A DNA stretch of 64,000 nt from Pseudoalteromonas sp. MMG007 (GCF_018100985.1 NZ_JAGJEI010000008.1:62001-126000); one strand, 5' to 3'. Shown: positions 15,926 to 26,431, numbered from the stretch's first letter. Numbers and translations: made by a program. Notes: a model not told the origin generated them from the letters alone.

Positions 15926-16801
15926 CTAATCAATACGCTTTGTTGGTATAGGCATCGCACATACATCCACATAATTGTAAGACTGCACAAACCATGGCTC
16001 AATACGGTTTTTACGAGCATTAATGAGTTGTGTGAACGATACAGAATCTGTTTTCATTACTTTAAATACACTTTTATCGTTTTTAACATCAGCCAATACT
16101 TGCACATTTGTTATGGGGTTAAATGCAACACCATCGGTTGGTGTGCGCTGCAAGCGGTTAAAATGCTCCATACCTTCAAGTACTCGGCCAAACACTGTAA
16201 TGTTTTTATCGAGGTAACGCGGCCCTTGTCCTATGGTTACAAAAAACTCTGTGCTTGCACTGTCGGTATCGTTCCCGCGCGCCATTGCAAATACCCCATT
16301 ACAATGAACTTGCCAGGTTTGTGTATGTGTTTGATTTTGCGCTACTGCAAAACCATTTAAAAATCCCGTTACAGGCGCGTAACCATCGCCCTTTAACGCG
16401 GTAATTTTAAGAGGTTGAATCGTTTCTAAATAAAACTCTGCAGGTACTGTTTTATTAGCTGTTTGTATTTTTTTATTACCTGAACCGTCGCCGCCCTGCG
16501 CTACAAAACCTTCAACGAAACGATAAACACTGGTGTTTTTATAAAACCCCTCCCGCGCTAATTGTTTTATATGCGCGGTATGTTTAGGCGCAAGTAAAGG
16601 ATTGAGCTCAATATAAGCTGAGCCTGTGGGCAGCGTTATTTTTAAAATATTTTGTGTGCTTACCGTTTGCCATTCGTCTGCTTTAGCATTTTTTAATACA
16701 TCACTTGCGCTTACAGCTAATGCTACATCTTGAGTGGGTTTGGCATGCTGAGCACATCCCGATAATGCTGCAATACATGCCGTTAAATATAACGCTTTCA
16801 T
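15926..16801 (-). CDS. Cyclophilin-type peptidyl-prolyl isomerase, lipoprotein
   Basis: This enzyme speeds cis-trans isomerisation of proline bonds during protein folding. The start at 16801 (MKALYLTACIAALSGCAQ) follows AAGGA and gives a signal peptide with a lipobox (LSGC), so it should be a lipid-anchored periplasmic protein. The cyclophilin fold is visible from HIKQLAREGFYKNTSVYRF (about 77-95), FVAQGGDGSGNK, and GVFAMARGNDTDSASTEFFV (about 170-190). Length is 291 residues, longer than single-domain PpiA, with an extra C-terminal tail. It lies 27 nt downstream of tamB. Confidence 0.9.
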   Translation of the reverse strand: MKALYLTACIAALSGCAQHAKPTQDVALAVSASDVLKNAKADEWQTVSTQNILKITLPTGSAYIELNPLLAPKHTAHIKQLAREGFYKNTSVYRFVEGFVAQGGDGSGNKKIQTANKTVPAEFYLETIQPLKITALKGDGYAPVTGFLNGFAVAQNQTHTQTWQVHCNGVFAMARGNDTDSASTEFFVTIGQGPRYLDKNITVFGRVLEGMEHFNRLQRTPTDGVAFNPITNVQVLADVKNDKSVFKVMKTDSVSFTQLINARKNRIEPWFVQSYNYVDVCAMPIPTKRID

Positions 16802-16828
16802 ATAATCCTTATAATACAAAGTTTAGGC

Positions 16829-19800
16829 TTAATCCCAGTCAAACTTATATAGCACATCTACGTTTTGATATAATCCACTGGTTATCTCTATATATAACTG
16901 TGAGAGCAATTGATACCGTACAGCCACTTCACTTAAAGAATCAAATACGCCTACACTGTACTTTACCTGTAAGCTTGGTGCTATATAGCCTGATATTTCT
17001 ACTTTGGTACTATCACCACTGCCTGACGAACTTAAGCTAACATCAGAAAGACCAAACGTTTCGCCCACTTTAGAGACCACGCCTTCACTTCGGCTAACAC
17101 CTTGAGAAAGCAGTAATTGTGTAAGCATTGCATCACTAGATGACCCCTCGCCATCCCCTAATGGTTGCCCGTTAAGTAAATACGCCAAAGCTTGCGCTTG
17201 ATCCATCGCGGGCTCAGAAAACACTTTAAGTGTTGGTTGTTCAACATTACCCGTTAATGTAACCCCTGCAATTACATCATTAGCGGTGTTATCTGGGTTA
17301 CGTATTGCTTTAATATTTAAGTATGGCTGCTCAATTGAGCCGCTAAAACCGACTTGCCCAGTACTTATTATTAAATCTTGGCCAAATGCTAAATAGGTAC
17401 CATCTATCAAGTTAAGTTCGCCGGTGGCAATTATAGGCGCACCTTGGCTCATTTTAATCGCTAAATCCCCTGCCACTTTAGACTCTAACCCGAACGACTC
17501 TACTTTTACGTCATTTTTAACAATCACTTTTAAGTTTATGTCGTAATCAAAAGGCACCTTTTCTGTCTCTTGTGTTTGTTGGTCAACAATAATTTCATCG
17601 TCACTTACTTGTACCGCTCCCTCTGGAAGCTCTTCAATCATTATACGACCATACGGTACAACCACTTCCCCCGCTAGCTTAAGTGCATTATTAGCTAACC
17701 CTATTTTTAAGTCGGGTGATACTTTAAATGTAACGCCTTGTTGTGCCCTTACAAAAAACTGCTCTCCCGCTACATCAACGTTTACTGCTGGTTGCTCACC
17801 TTGCCAATCAACATCGCCAGTTAGCTTTACTTTACCACCTTGATTGTCGTTTAGATTGCCCTCTATTGTGGCAGTCGTTTTATCAAACACTATGTTTATA
17901 TTAGATTTTTGTAGCGCAATAGGGAGCTGCTCGCCCTCAAGGTTGATATCGTTTACGTTAAGCTCGCCGTTTAATAATGGGTCTTGTAACGTACCCGCAA
18001 GTGCTACTTTACCGCTAATATCACCTTTTAATTCCTCTAGGGTTTCTAAAAATGGCTGCAAGTCTGAAAGCAATATTTTTTCAATATTAACACTACCATT
18101 AAGCGCTTGCGTATTTTGTATGTCATCAATATTAATTTGTGCATTAATTTTACCTAAAACGCTTGATTCTAAATTAGCTTTGAGCTGCCCTGTTTGAGAG
18201 TCTGAAAAGGCACTCACACTAAGAGTTTCTATAGGTAATTTAAATCGGTCCTCTTCTGAAGTTAATATTGCGGTTAAATCTTTGGAGTTTATATTCGTAC
18301 GCAGTGTTTTAAGCGCACCGCTTTGCCAATTAAGTGCCACGTCGCCTGTTAAATCACCACGAGTATGGATATCTTTTGGCAGAAAGTGTTTAAGCTCTTC
18401 AAGCGCTAACTTATTTAACGTCGCATTTAACTGGCCAAGCTCTTTAGTTTGGGCAAGCGTGTTTATACAAAGCTCACTTTGCTCAGAAGCCCAACAGTGT
18501 GCACTTACATCAAAATCACCATTTTGAGAGTTAAACATTACGGCAATATTTTTAGTGTTGCTAAAACTGAGCTTTTTATCACCAAGCGTTACATTACTAA
18601 GCTCACCATTCCACGTGGCATTATTGATTTTGCCATTTAGTTCAAGTTCAACACTGCCCTGCACGGCATCTACCGATGCAATAAGCTGATGATCTGTTTT
18701 ATCTCCAGTTGCATCAATTTTTACGCTATTTATTTTTTGATCAGCCACCAGCGCAGAGCCAACACTCACGGATAAGTTTGTTTGCCAATCCGCACTAGTA
18801 TCTAGTTGCCCCTTTACGTTAAATTTATTGACGTTGATTTCATTGTAAATAAAACTATCTAGCATTAAAGCCAAATCAACTGAAGGCGTTAACCTCTCAC
18901 CTCTCACTTTTAAATTGGCGTTGCCGTTGGCAATAAATGGCATGTTTGTCTCTTCATTACTTTTAAGCGTTATTTTACCGTCAACTTTCCAGGTATCATC
19001 AACCTGACCACTGAGTACTAATTTATTAGTGCCGCTACTTAAATAAAGGCTATCGATATTGGCTTTTAATGCATCATCAAGCTGAAAGTTTGACGCAAAC
19101 TCAAGGGGTACCTCGTTTAGTAATCCGCTTAACTTAGTATCATCCATTTTTAGTTGCCACGAGCCGGCTTCAGCGGTAAATGCCCCCTTAAACTGTCCTG
19201 AAATGTCACTGGTTGCAGCATCCGTGAAATACTGTGCTTTTAAGTGTGCAAGCGTACCGTTAAAACTCGTTTTAATGCCCTGTTGCCAATCAACATTAGC
19301 TTTTATGATTGCGCTACTTTCGTTAGCTTTAATACTTAATGTTTTAAGCGTGGCTTGAGTTAAACTTCCTGATAGCTGAGTATTAAGATCAACAGCCGGA
19401 TAAGCACCTAATTGGCTGTTAGCCTGCAAATTGAGTTGGTAGTCATCGGCGTTACCATTTGCGTTAAGGCTTACATTTTTAACTTTAAGTTCGTTACTTT
19501 GCGCATCAATAAGCCATTGGTTGATTTTTCCGCTTAGTTCAAATGGGTAATTTTTTTGCTTTAAATTAGCGTTCGCGGTTAACGTGAGCGGATACTGTCC
19601 TCTCGTTTCTAAATTTAAATTTAAGTCAGCTAAATCACCGTTTAACTGTAAATTTGCTTGGTGTGCATCACTTTGCAAAGTTACTTGGCCTTTTACAGGT
19701 AAGTTACCTGCAAGCTTTGCATTTAATTGGGTATTAAGCTGCCATTGCTCATATGTGGCTGAAAGCGCCTGCAAATTAATAGCTGCGTCTTCTACACTTA

Positions 19801-20515
19801 ATAGCAGAGAAATGTTTTCGATATTATGCTGTGCTTCGCCCTGCTCAATTGTCACTTTTGCAATATCAAAAGCCTCAATGGCTAAATCAATGGGTGATGT
19901 AAATTCAATATCAGGAAGTGCTGGCAATTGTGTAAGTGGGGCTTTGCTTTGAGCCGTTTGTGCATTATTAGGTTGTTCTTGCTCTTTTAAAGCAACAAGT
20001 ATACTGGGAATATTTAAGCTCTTTACTGTGAGTTTTGAACCTTCAGCTTTAGCTGATAATTTAAAATTATTAACGTTCACATCTGCACTAGGATGGTTTA
20101 ATGTAAAATCATTCACCGCTATATTTTTTAATGAAACATTAAAGGGTAAGGTGATTTTTTCAAGAGGCTCAGAGGGTGCTTCATCCTGCGACTCGACTGT
20201 TTTTGGCAAGGTTAATTTTATAGATTTAGCGCTTAAGTTTTCAATACAAATGCCATCACATTGCCACCAAAATAAATCTATTTTTAGTTGCTGCGCATTA
20301 AAATCTAAACCGTTATTTTCAAAACGAACATTAAAAGCATCGTTATAAATAAAGCGACCATTTTTAATCTCAATATGTAGCCCATCGACTGCTTTGTTTG
20401 CACTGTAGGCAATGAATTGATTACCCGGGGCTGTGAATAATAAACAAAATACGCTAACAAGCAGCGTGATTAATGTAGCACTTACGGCGGCTGTTATTTT
20501 TTTAAATACTGACAT
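16829..20515 (-). CDS. tamB: TamB, translocation and assembly module subunit
   Basis: TamB is a large inner-membrane-anchored protein whose elongated beta-groove spans the periplasm and works with TamA, in outer-membrane protein insertion and probably phospholipid transport. Length is 1228 residues (E. coli 1259). A signal anchor lies at residues about 8-30 (AVSATLITLLVSVFCLLF), the long middle consists of repeating AsmA/DUF490-like beta strands, and the C-terminal DUF490 domain has the usual end (LYIEITSGLYQNVDVLYKFDWD without the final residues quoted further). Its ATG overlaps the tamA stop as TAATG, so the pair is translationally coupled. Confidence 0.95.
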   Translation of the reverse strand: MSVFKKITAAVSATLITLLVSVFCLLFTAPGNQFIAYSANKAVDGLHIEIKNGRFIYNDAFNVRFENNGLDFNAQQLKIDLFWWQCDGICIENLSAKSIKLTLPKTVESQDEAPSEPLEKITLPFNVSLKNIAVNDFTLNHPSADVNVNNFKLSAKAEGSKLTVKSLNIPSILVALKEQEQPNNAQTAQSKAPLTQLPALPDIEFTSPIDLAIEAFDIAKVTIEQGEAQHNIENISLLLSVEDAAINLQALSATYEQWQLNTQLNAKLAGNLPVKGQVTLQSDAHQANLQLNGDLADLNLNLETRGQYPLTLTANANLKQKNYPFELSGKINQWLIDAQSNELKVKNVSLNANGNADDYQLNLQANSQLGAYPAVDLNTQLSGSLTQATLKTLSIKANESSAIIKANVDWQQGIKTSFNGTLAHLKAQYFTDAATSDISGQFKGAFTAEAGSWQLKMDDTKLSGLLNEVPLEFASNFQLDDALKANIDSLYLSSGTNKLVLSGQVDDTWKVDGKITLKSNEETNMPFIANGNANLKVRGERLTPSVDLALMLDSFIYNEINVNKFNVKGQLDTSADWQTNLSVSVGSALVADQKINSVKIDATGDKTDHQLIASVDAVQGSVELELNGKINNATWNGELSNVTLGDKKLSFSNTKNIAVMFNSQNGDFDVSAHCWASEQSELCINTLAQTKELGQLNATLNKLALEELKHFLPKDIHTRGDLTGDVALNWQSGALKTLRTNINSKDLTAILTSEEDRFKLPIETLSVSAFSDSQTGQLKANLESSVLGKINAQINIDDIQNTQALNGSVNIEKILLSDLQPFLETLEELKGDISGKVALAGTLQDPLLNGELNVNDINLEGEQLPIALQKSNINIVFDKTTATIEGNLNDNQGGKVKLTGDVDWQGEQPAVNVDVAGEQFFVRAQQGVTFKVSPDLKIGLANNALKLAGEVVVPYGRIMIEELPEGAVQVSDDEIIVDQQTQETEKVPFDYDINLKVIVKNDVKVESFGLESKVAGDLAIKMSQGAPIIATGELNLIDGTYLAFGQDLIISTGQVGFSGSIEQPYLNIKAIRNPDNTANDVIAGVTLTGNVEQPTLKVFSEPAMDQAQALAYLLNGQPLGDGEGSSSDAMLTQLLLSQGVSRSEGVVSKVGETFGLSDVSLSSSGSGDSTKVEISGYIAPSLQVKYSVGVFDSLSEVAVRYQLLSQLYIEITSGLYQNVDVLYKFDWD

Positions 20516-22242
20516 TAAATTTCTGGCCCTATGGTAATACTCAAGCGTGTACTTTTACTCTCTTTTGTTAATCCCCATGCATGGTCTATACGTACAGGGC
20601 CAACAGGTGTTAAATAACGAAAACCAAAACCAGCACCTACCTCAAAATCATCTGAAAAATCATTTGTAGCCGTACCGCCATCAACAAATAAAGCCGCGCG
20701 CCAATTTTGAGCAAATTGGTAGTTGTACTCTATTGTACTGGTTAGTAAGTATTTACCACCTATAAGGTCGCCATCATCATTTTCTGGCGAAATTGATTGG
20801 TATGCAAAGCCACGAACGCTTTGATCGCCGCCGGCGTAAAAGCGAAGTGAGTAAGGTACGTTTTCAATATCATCAACGAGCATTGCACCTACATTTGCTT
20901 TTAAAAACACCAAATGCTTATCTAAATAAGTACGTAGCCACGCATGTTGCATTTGTACTCTTACTAAATTAGTACTTGAGAGAACATCATCTAAGCCAAA
21001 TTCAGCCGAAATCAACCACTGCTCTCCCCAATAAGGAGTTGTCCCGCCTTTTGATTTTTTACGAGCGTAACTAATACCCGGCATTAGCATTTCAGTACTT
21101 TCTTCAGGTTCATCACCAATACGGTAAGTTTCTTGATCTCTGCGCAAAAAAGCTGTGCGCACCCATTTGTTTTCGGTCAACCATTGACGCTGTAATTGGC
21201 CCGTTAGTATTTCGCTGTAGGTATCATTTGTGAGTTTATCTTCTAATTTGTAACCTACAGAGAACCGCCACAAGTCATCATTAGGATCGTCAACAGGAAT
21301 GGTGTAAGCCATTGAAATATCTTGTTGCTTTTGCGCTACATTTAAATTCGTTTCTAGGTAATGGCCATCTTCAGTGATCCAGGGCTTGCTCCATTTAAAA
21401 CGTATTTTTGGACCTAAATCAGTGCTGTATCCCCCCCCAACTTCATAGCTATTTGCTGGTTTGGGAAGAACATCAACTTTAATTGGTACCAAACCATTTT
21501 TACGCGCAGCAATATCAGCATACACGCGAACACTGGCAAAATAAGGTGTGCTTGATAAATCAAGATTATAATCAGCTATACGTGTTGATTTATAGGGTTG
21601 GTTTTGAGCAAATGGAGCCAAAGAACGTATGTATTTTTCAGCCGGAGTATTACTCGCAATTTCAATATCGCCAAATTTATAGCGCACACCTGTATTAACT
21701 ACGAAGATAATAACGGCACTATTTTTTTGCACCGATACCTCTAATTTTCGTACTGGCCATTTAGCATCAAAATAACCAAGCTCTAAAAGCATCGATTCAA
21801 TTTTTTTATGTGCGGAGTCGTATTGCCCGTGGTTTAAAATATCACCCTGTTTTAAGCTAATGTTATTTATTAGCGTTTGCAGCTGAGTATCGTCTTTGCC
21901 TTCACCATTTAAGGTAATATTAATTGCTTCAATACGCGTTGCAGGCCCGCGCTCAACCTCAACAATTAATTCGCCGTCATCGTCATCAAATATAACGTCA
22001 ACAGACGGATTATAATAGCCCAGCGCCTTAATACTATTTTGTACTTGTTTTTGTGCATAACGACGAAGCGTACGCGTTGGTTTCTCGCCAATTAATTGCT
22101 TGAGGTAAAGCGCTACGTTATTTTCTAAATCACCGCTAATACCTTTAATATCATAATCTTCTATGACTTTTTCTGCTGCATAGCTGTTTGCCGAAATTAA
22201 GGCTCCCGCAATACACATACAGCGTAAAAACTTAATAAACAA
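20515..22242 (-). CDS. tamA: TamA, outer-membrane assembly barrel protein (Omp85 family)
   Basis: TamA is an Omp85-type barrel in the outer membrane that partners TamB. It has a signal peptide (CMCIAGALISANSYA), three POTRA domains over about residues 25-265, and a C-terminal 16-strand barrel. The Omp85 signature is seen as VRGFAYQSISP near residue 470 and the end has the surface-antigen pattern GFGFRYLTPVGPVRIDHAWG. Length of 575 residues matches E. coli TamA (577). It heads a tamA-tamB-cyclophilin run. Confidence 0.95.
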   Translation of the reverse strand: MFIKFLRCMCIAGALISANSYAAEKVIEDYDIKGISGDLENNVALYLKQLIGEKPTRTLRRYAQKQVQNSIKALGYYNPSVDVIFDDDDGELIVEVERGPATRIEAINITLNGEGKDDTQLQTLINNISLKQGDILNHGQYDSAHKKIESMLLELGYFDAKWPVRKLEVSVQKNSAVIIFVVNTGVRYKFGDIEIASNTPAEKYIRSLAPFAQNQPYKSTRIADYNLDLSSTPYFASVRVYADIAARKNGLVPIKVDVLPKPANSYEVGGGYSTDLGPKIRFKWSKPWITEDGHYLETNLNVAQKQQDISMAYTIPVDDPNDDLWRFSVGYKLEDKLTNDTYSEILTGQLQRQWLTENKWVRTAFLRRDQETYRIGDEPEESTEMLMPGISYARKKSKGGTTPYWGEQWLISAEFGLDDVLSSTNLVRVQMQHAWLRTYLDKHLVFLKANVGAMLVDDIENVPYSLRFYAGGDQSVRGFAYQSISPENDDGDLIGGKYLLTSTIEYNYQFAQNWRAALFVDGGTATNDFSDDFEVGAGFGFRYLTPVGPVRIDHAWGLTKESKSTRLSITIGPEI

Positions 22243-22456
22243 GTAAATATCCTTACTTTAAATATCTTATACATAACTAGTCAACTACATGCATATTAGC
22301 ATAGCCATAATGAGCAACACATTAACTTAGTGACAATCTATCGCGTAAATTTAACTTTGAATAAGTATCGGCATAATTAAAATTTGTACGCGTAATGACA
22401 ATAATTTGGTTACAATAGCGTATACGTATACAAAATTAATTTTAAACGAGTTTTTA

Positions 22457-22792
22457 ATGCAATTCCCTGATGATGATAACGGCCAACTTTTAGCCGAAAT
22501 AGCCGATGCTGGCGTTGATTTAAATAAAATGCACCAAATCGATTTTTTCATTTTATTTGAGCAACAAGCCGATGCAGAAAAGTTTGCTAAAGAAATAATC
22601 TCTGATGCATTAGTTCAAAGCGCTGATGTTGAAAAATGCAAAGATACTGGCGTATGGGAAGTAATTACTCATGTTCAAATGGTGCCAGAGCACACACTAT
22701 TAGGGCAAGCTGAGCAATATCTAGAAAGTATTGCTAATAGCTATAATGGTTATGGTGATGGCTGGGGATTAATGGACGAAGACGCCGCCTAA
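22457..22792 (+). CDS. rraB: Regulator of ribonuclease E inhibitor B, RraB family
   Basis: RraB binds RNase E and alters the composition of the RNA degradosome, changing mRNA decay. I start at ATG 22457 (MQFPDDDNGQLLAEI), since upstream codons include non-conserved TM-like sequence. The acidic protein of 111 residues shows the family pattern, with HQIDFFILFEQQADAEKF near 30-47 and the closing GYGDGWGLMDED. It is divergent from tamA and convergent with radD. Confidence 0.88.
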   Translation: MQFPDDDNGQLLAEIADAGVDLNKMHQIDFFILFEQQADAEKFAKEIISDALVQSADVEKCKDTGVWEVITHVQMVPEHTLLGQAEQYLESIANSYNGYGDGWGLMDEDAA

Positions 22793-22799
22793 CTTTTTA

Positions 22800-22831
22800 A
22801 AATCAGTTAAGCTTAACGGTTTAACTGATTT
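22800..22831. terminator. Terminator overlapping the radD stop
   Basis: An 11-bp stem (AAATCAGTTAA with TTAACTGATTT) with a 10-nt loop lies just after rraB. It overlaps the last codons of radD on the other strand, so coding and terminator sequence are shared. Confidence 0.6.
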
Positions 22832-24564
22832 GCCTTTCTAAAGCCTCCCTTGTAGTCAAACAGTTTATCAGCCACTTTCCATCCATATTTTTTACTTTTG
22901 CGTGCAATAACAAAATCGGGTGGCACTAAATCATACTGCGCTTTGATTACCTGCTCTGCATTTTTAAAATTTATAGGTGTTTGTCCTTGCCCTACTCGCA
23001 TACCAAATTGCTTATTAAATACAAACTGCCCACCTTTACTGGCAAGGTTATAAACTTCATCGCAGCTTGCGCCATCTTCATCAAAGTACGTTAACTTAAT
23101 TAAATCGTCTTTAAGTTGAACCACTGATAACCCACTGCAGCGCAGTACTAACGCGTCTTTTAAATTAAGTGCGTTACGTAGCTTGTCGTCAGGGTCGGCC
23201 ATTACTGCTCCGCAATCATGACATTTACGGGCTGCTATATCGTTTTGAGCGCCGCATTGGTCGCACTCTTTAAATCTAAAACGATAATCGCACTGCTCCT
23301 TGTTACCTTCATCATCTTCTAGAAGGCCTTGGCAGCGCCTGCCAAAATGCTCAACTACTTTGCCATCAGCATCGGTTTTTCCCCAAAAAATATTTGCAAA
23401 CCCACAGCCTGGGCAAGGCACTTGTACAGGCTCGTTATCACTATCGCCTTTTTTATCGCCCACTTCAGGGTGAAATAAATTAAAACCATTTCCAGCATAG
23501 TCAATTACAAGGCAGTCGGTTTTTGATTCAGATAATCTCAACCCTCGCCCCACTATTTGCTGATATAAACTTACAGACTCTGTAGGTCTTAAAATTGCGA
23601 TAAAGTCGACATGAGGTGCATCAAACCCAGTCGTTAAAACCGATATATTAACCAAGTATTTTAGCTGCTTTGCTTTAAACTGTTTTATAATTTTATCGCG
23701 TTCAGTATTAGGGGTATCGCCAGTTATTAGCGCACTTTGCTTTTGAGGTAAATAGCTTAAAATCTCTTGGGCGTGCATAACGGTAGCCGCAAAAATCATA
23801 ACACCTTCACGCTCTTCACTATATTTTATTACTTGCTTTAATATAGCTTGCGTAGCACGTTCACTATTTTTTAAAAGTGCATTCATATCGTCAGTCGTAT
23901 ATTGCCCAAATGCATTAGACTCTAAAGACGAAAAATCATAATGACTAATTGCTGCGTCAACTTCATTTGGCGGTGTTAAATAATTATGTTTGATCATATA
24001 CCTGAGCGGCAACTCAAATATACAACTTTTAAATGGGCTTTCTTTCGTGCCTTTAACAAAACCATGGTAATGATGGTGATATATCCACCCCATTCCTAAT
24101 CTATAAGGTGTAGCCGTTAAACCCAATACTTTTAAATGAGGGTTATACTCTTTTAGAGCGTTTATAACTTTACCGTATTGGCTTTTTTTATCACCATTGA
24201 CTCTGTGGCATTCATCTATAATGAGTAAAGAATAATGCTCATTTAATTTTTTTAAATTTCTTGATAAAGATTGCACGCTCGCAAAAGTTACTTGATGATT
24301 TAAAGATTTCTCTTTTAAGCCTGCTGAGAATATACTCGCCTCTAAACCAAAACTTTTATATTTTTGTGAGTTTTGCTCTACTAGCTCTTTAACGTGTGCA
24401 AGCACTAATATTTTTTGCTTAGCTATTCGCGCAAGTTCAGCTATTACGAGACTTTTCCCTGCACCTGTGGGGAGTACAATAACAGCGGGGTCGTTTGTCG
24501 CTCTAAAATGTAAAACAGTGCGCTCTACTGCTTCTTGTTGGTAAGGTCTTAATGTATAGCTCAT
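22813..24564 (-). CDS. radD: RadD-like superfamily 2 helicase (YejH family)
   Basis: RadD is a DEAD/DEAH-like ATPase that supports recombinational and post-replication repair together with RecA and SSB. The Walker A motif is LPTGAGKS near residue 36, the DEAH box is LLIIDECHR near 118 and LGLTATPYR follows near 148. Motif VI is IVGRGLRLS near 341. Four CxxC-type zinc clusters follow in the C-terminal half (CPGCGF, CDQCG, CHDCG). Length 583 is the usual for RadD (about 586). It is convergent with rraB and is probably transcribed alone. Confidence 0.9.
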   Translation of the reverse strand: MSYTLRPYQQEAVERTVLHFRATNDPAVIVLPTGAGKSLVIAELARIAKQKILVLAHVKELVEQNSQKYKSFGLEASIFSAGLKEKSLNHQVTFASVQSLSRNLKKLNEHYSLLIIDECHRVNGDKKSQYGKVINALKEYNPHLKVLGLTATPYRLGMGWIYHHHYHGFVKGTKESPFKSCIFELPLRYMIKHNYLTPPNEVDAAISHYDFSSLESNAFGQYTTDDMNALLKNSERATQAILKQVIKYSEEREGVMIFAATVMHAQEILSYLPQKQSALITGDTPNTERDKIIKQFKAKQLKYLVNISVLTTGFDAPHVDFIAILRPTESVSLYQQIVGRGLRLSESKTDCLVIDYAGNGFNLFHPEVGDKKGDSDNEPVQVPCPGCGFANIFWGKTDADGKVVEHFGRRCQGLLEDDEGNKEQCDYRFRFKECDQCGAQNDIAARKCHDCGAVMADPDDKLRNALNLKDALVLRCSGLSVVQLKDDLIKLTYFDEDGASCDEVYNLASKGGQFVFNKQFGMRVGQGQTPINFKNAEQVIKAQYDLVPPDFVIARKSKKYGWKVADKLFDYKGGFRKANQLNR

Positions 24565-24646
24565 AGGAAAAGTTGGATTTGAGTGAGGATTACTCAGTAA
24601 ATAAGGACTAAAACTATTAAGGTTCAGTTATAACAGTCGGTAGGAA

Positions 24647-24675
24647 ACAAAAGAGAAGCAATGTATCTCTTTTGT
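24647..24675 (-). terminator. Terminator of the H-NS-like gene
   Basis: A 10-bp stem (ACAAAAGAGA with TCTCTTTTGT) and a 9-nt loop lie 5 nt past the stop. On the minus strand the stem ends in a T-rich arm and is followed by TTCC. Confidence 0.55.
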
Positions 24676-24679
24676 ACTT

Positions 24680-24982
24680 TTAAGCTAAGTGCTTTTGTAA
24701 ATCAACACCTTCAAATGCTTTTGGACGGCGCCCACGGCCAGTCCATTCAATGAATTCACCGTCAACTTCAATGCGATACTTAGCTTTAACTTTAGTTCGC
24801 TTATCGGCTGCGCCATCTTGTAAATCTTCTAACGTAAGTCCTTTTTCTTTTAAAAGATCCAACACTTCCTGTTTAGCTTGTAGCTGCTCAGTATATTTTG
24901 CAATTGCATCACTAATTAATTGTTGTGCTTTTTCAAGCTCTGTTAACGATGCAGTTTTAACAAAAGATCGGACTTCTTTCAT
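24680..24982 (-). CDS. H-NS histone family DNA-binding protein (100 aa)
   Basis: H-NS-type proteins bind AT-rich DNA and silence transcription, often of acquired genes. The C-terminal DNA-binding domain is clear: YRIEVDGEFIEWTGRGRRPK, with the TGRGRRPK loop that inserts into the minor groove. The N-terminal part (about 1-60) is helical and should oligomerise. At 100 residues it is shorter than E. coli H-NS (137) but fits compact family members. It lies beside a decayed IS3-type element and could be a silencer acting on the nearby island, but that is inference. Confidence 0.88.
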   Translation of the reverse strand: MKEVRSFVKTASLTELEKAQQLISDAIAKYTEQLQAKQEVLDLLKEKGLTLEDLQDGAADKRTKVKAKYRIEVDGEFIEWTGRGRRPKAFEGVDLQKHLA

Positions 24983-25253
24983 TTATATCTCGCTAAATTA
25001 TATGGTTAGACTTATTTTAAATAACCTTGTAAGTATAAGCTTAATTTCAAAAATAGGCTACGAGAAGAAAGTGCTAGCTATCATTTAATTTAATATTTCA
25101 CACCATATTAAAAAATATTTAATGCTTTGAAACCAAAATGAAAGTGTTGAAATAATGTGGAGCATAAGTTTAATTTCTCATATTTATTATATTGAACTAA
25201 AAAAATTAATACTTCATCAACTTGTATAAATTCACTCTGCCTATTTTATGCCC

Positions 25254-26417
25254 CGTCCTGAAATAGGTTGGCGGTTTTGTGAAAGACTTGGTGCGAAAGC
25301 GCCAGGTCTTTTTTATGCACTTGATTTGATGTTTTCATATCCAAAGTTAAGTCCGGTCGCATTTCATTGTATATAAGTATCGATTCTTCAACGAGCTGTT
25401 TTAAATCTGTCATGTTGCGACATTCATACAGTAAAAACTCTTGCTTTAATATCCCGTTAATATTCTCTGCTATGCGTTTTGATAACAGTCATACCCATCG
25501 GTCATCGATGGCCTAATCCCCTCTTTTAATTGCGCATTTGATATACTTCAGAACAATACTGTAAGCCTCTATCTGAGTGATGAATGGCATTACGTTTATA
25601 TATGCGTTGCTTAATCGTCATTTCTAATGCTTTGACTACATCGGTTGCTTTAATTTCATTACTCAGCCCATAACCCATTATTTTTCGATTATAAACATCA
25701 TTGGCTAACGATAGGTAATGCACGCCTTGCGCTGACTGTACGTATGTAATGTCACTAACGAAGACTTCCTCGGCTGCAGTAGGCGTGTATTCTCTTAGTA
25801 AATTGGGATGCTTGCGCATCCGATAAAGCTTTGGACTTCCCACCAATACGAGGCATGGATAGCCTCCAATATATCACTAATTCCTTGACTGACTTCAACG
25901 CTTTATTGCGAGCATATATTCTACACATAGCTTGATAGTAACCTTGTCGTGTTATGCCATACGCACGACATAACTGAGTAAGCTTTACTTGCTGTTTTTC
26001 TTTTGTGCGTGTGATAGCTCGGATATGTACTTTTTCGTAAGCCTGCTCCGTACTCTTCATCCATTATATTAATCATCTCATCTTTGATTAAATCCTTTAG
26101 ACGTAAGTTTTCTATTTCACGATCTAAACGTTTAATTATTTGTGCTGGGGCTTCTTTCAGTTTAGGCATGTTGGCTATATAAGTTGGTTTCGAGCAATCT
26201 AATTTACCCTATTTTCGCAGCCATACCAGAACGGTACTACGACCTTGAATACCGTAATGACTTTGTACTTGTTTATACGTGAAGTCGCCTTTTTCTACTT
26301 GCTCTACAATGGATAATTTAAAGCCTAATGTATAGTCGCGTTGAGTACGCTTAACGTCTTTAGTTTTAGTGGTTTTCATAAAATAAGTCCTGAAATGTGT
26401 AAAAACATTTCAGGACG
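25254..26417 (-). mobile_element. Decayed IS3-family insertion sequence (about 1.16 kb)
   Basis: Terminal inverted repeats CGTCCTGAAAT at 25254-25264 and ATTTCAGGACG at 26407-26417 bound a minus-strand transposase region. The orfA starts at 26379 (MKTTKTKDVKRTQRDYTLGF) and breaks at a TAG at codon 57 (26209-26211), where Tyr is expected from the flanking context (LRK then GK). The orfB is split into several frames: 25526-25846 carries the DDE strand SDITYVQSAQGVHYLSLAND and AIHHSDRGLQYCSE, and other parts are frameshifted. The final E region reads only with further shifts (NGILKQEFL). No obvious target duplication is seen. The element cannot encode a full transposase. Confidence 0.8.
25526..26379 (-). 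pseudogene. IS3-family transposase orfA/orfB remnant
   Basis: The orfA frame carries the IS3 helix-turn-helix (FTYKQVQSHYGIQGRSTVLVWL) interrupted by a TAG at 26209-26211. Beyond it the same frame continues (MPKLKEAPAQIIKRLDREIENL) as orfA's leucine zipper-like part. The orfB retains two DDE aspartates (VSDITY and HHSDRG) but is split by frameshifts near 25840 and 25920-26060. Multiple lesions point to an old inactive copy. Confidence 0.75.
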
Positions 26418-26431
26418 AGACAATAGTAATA

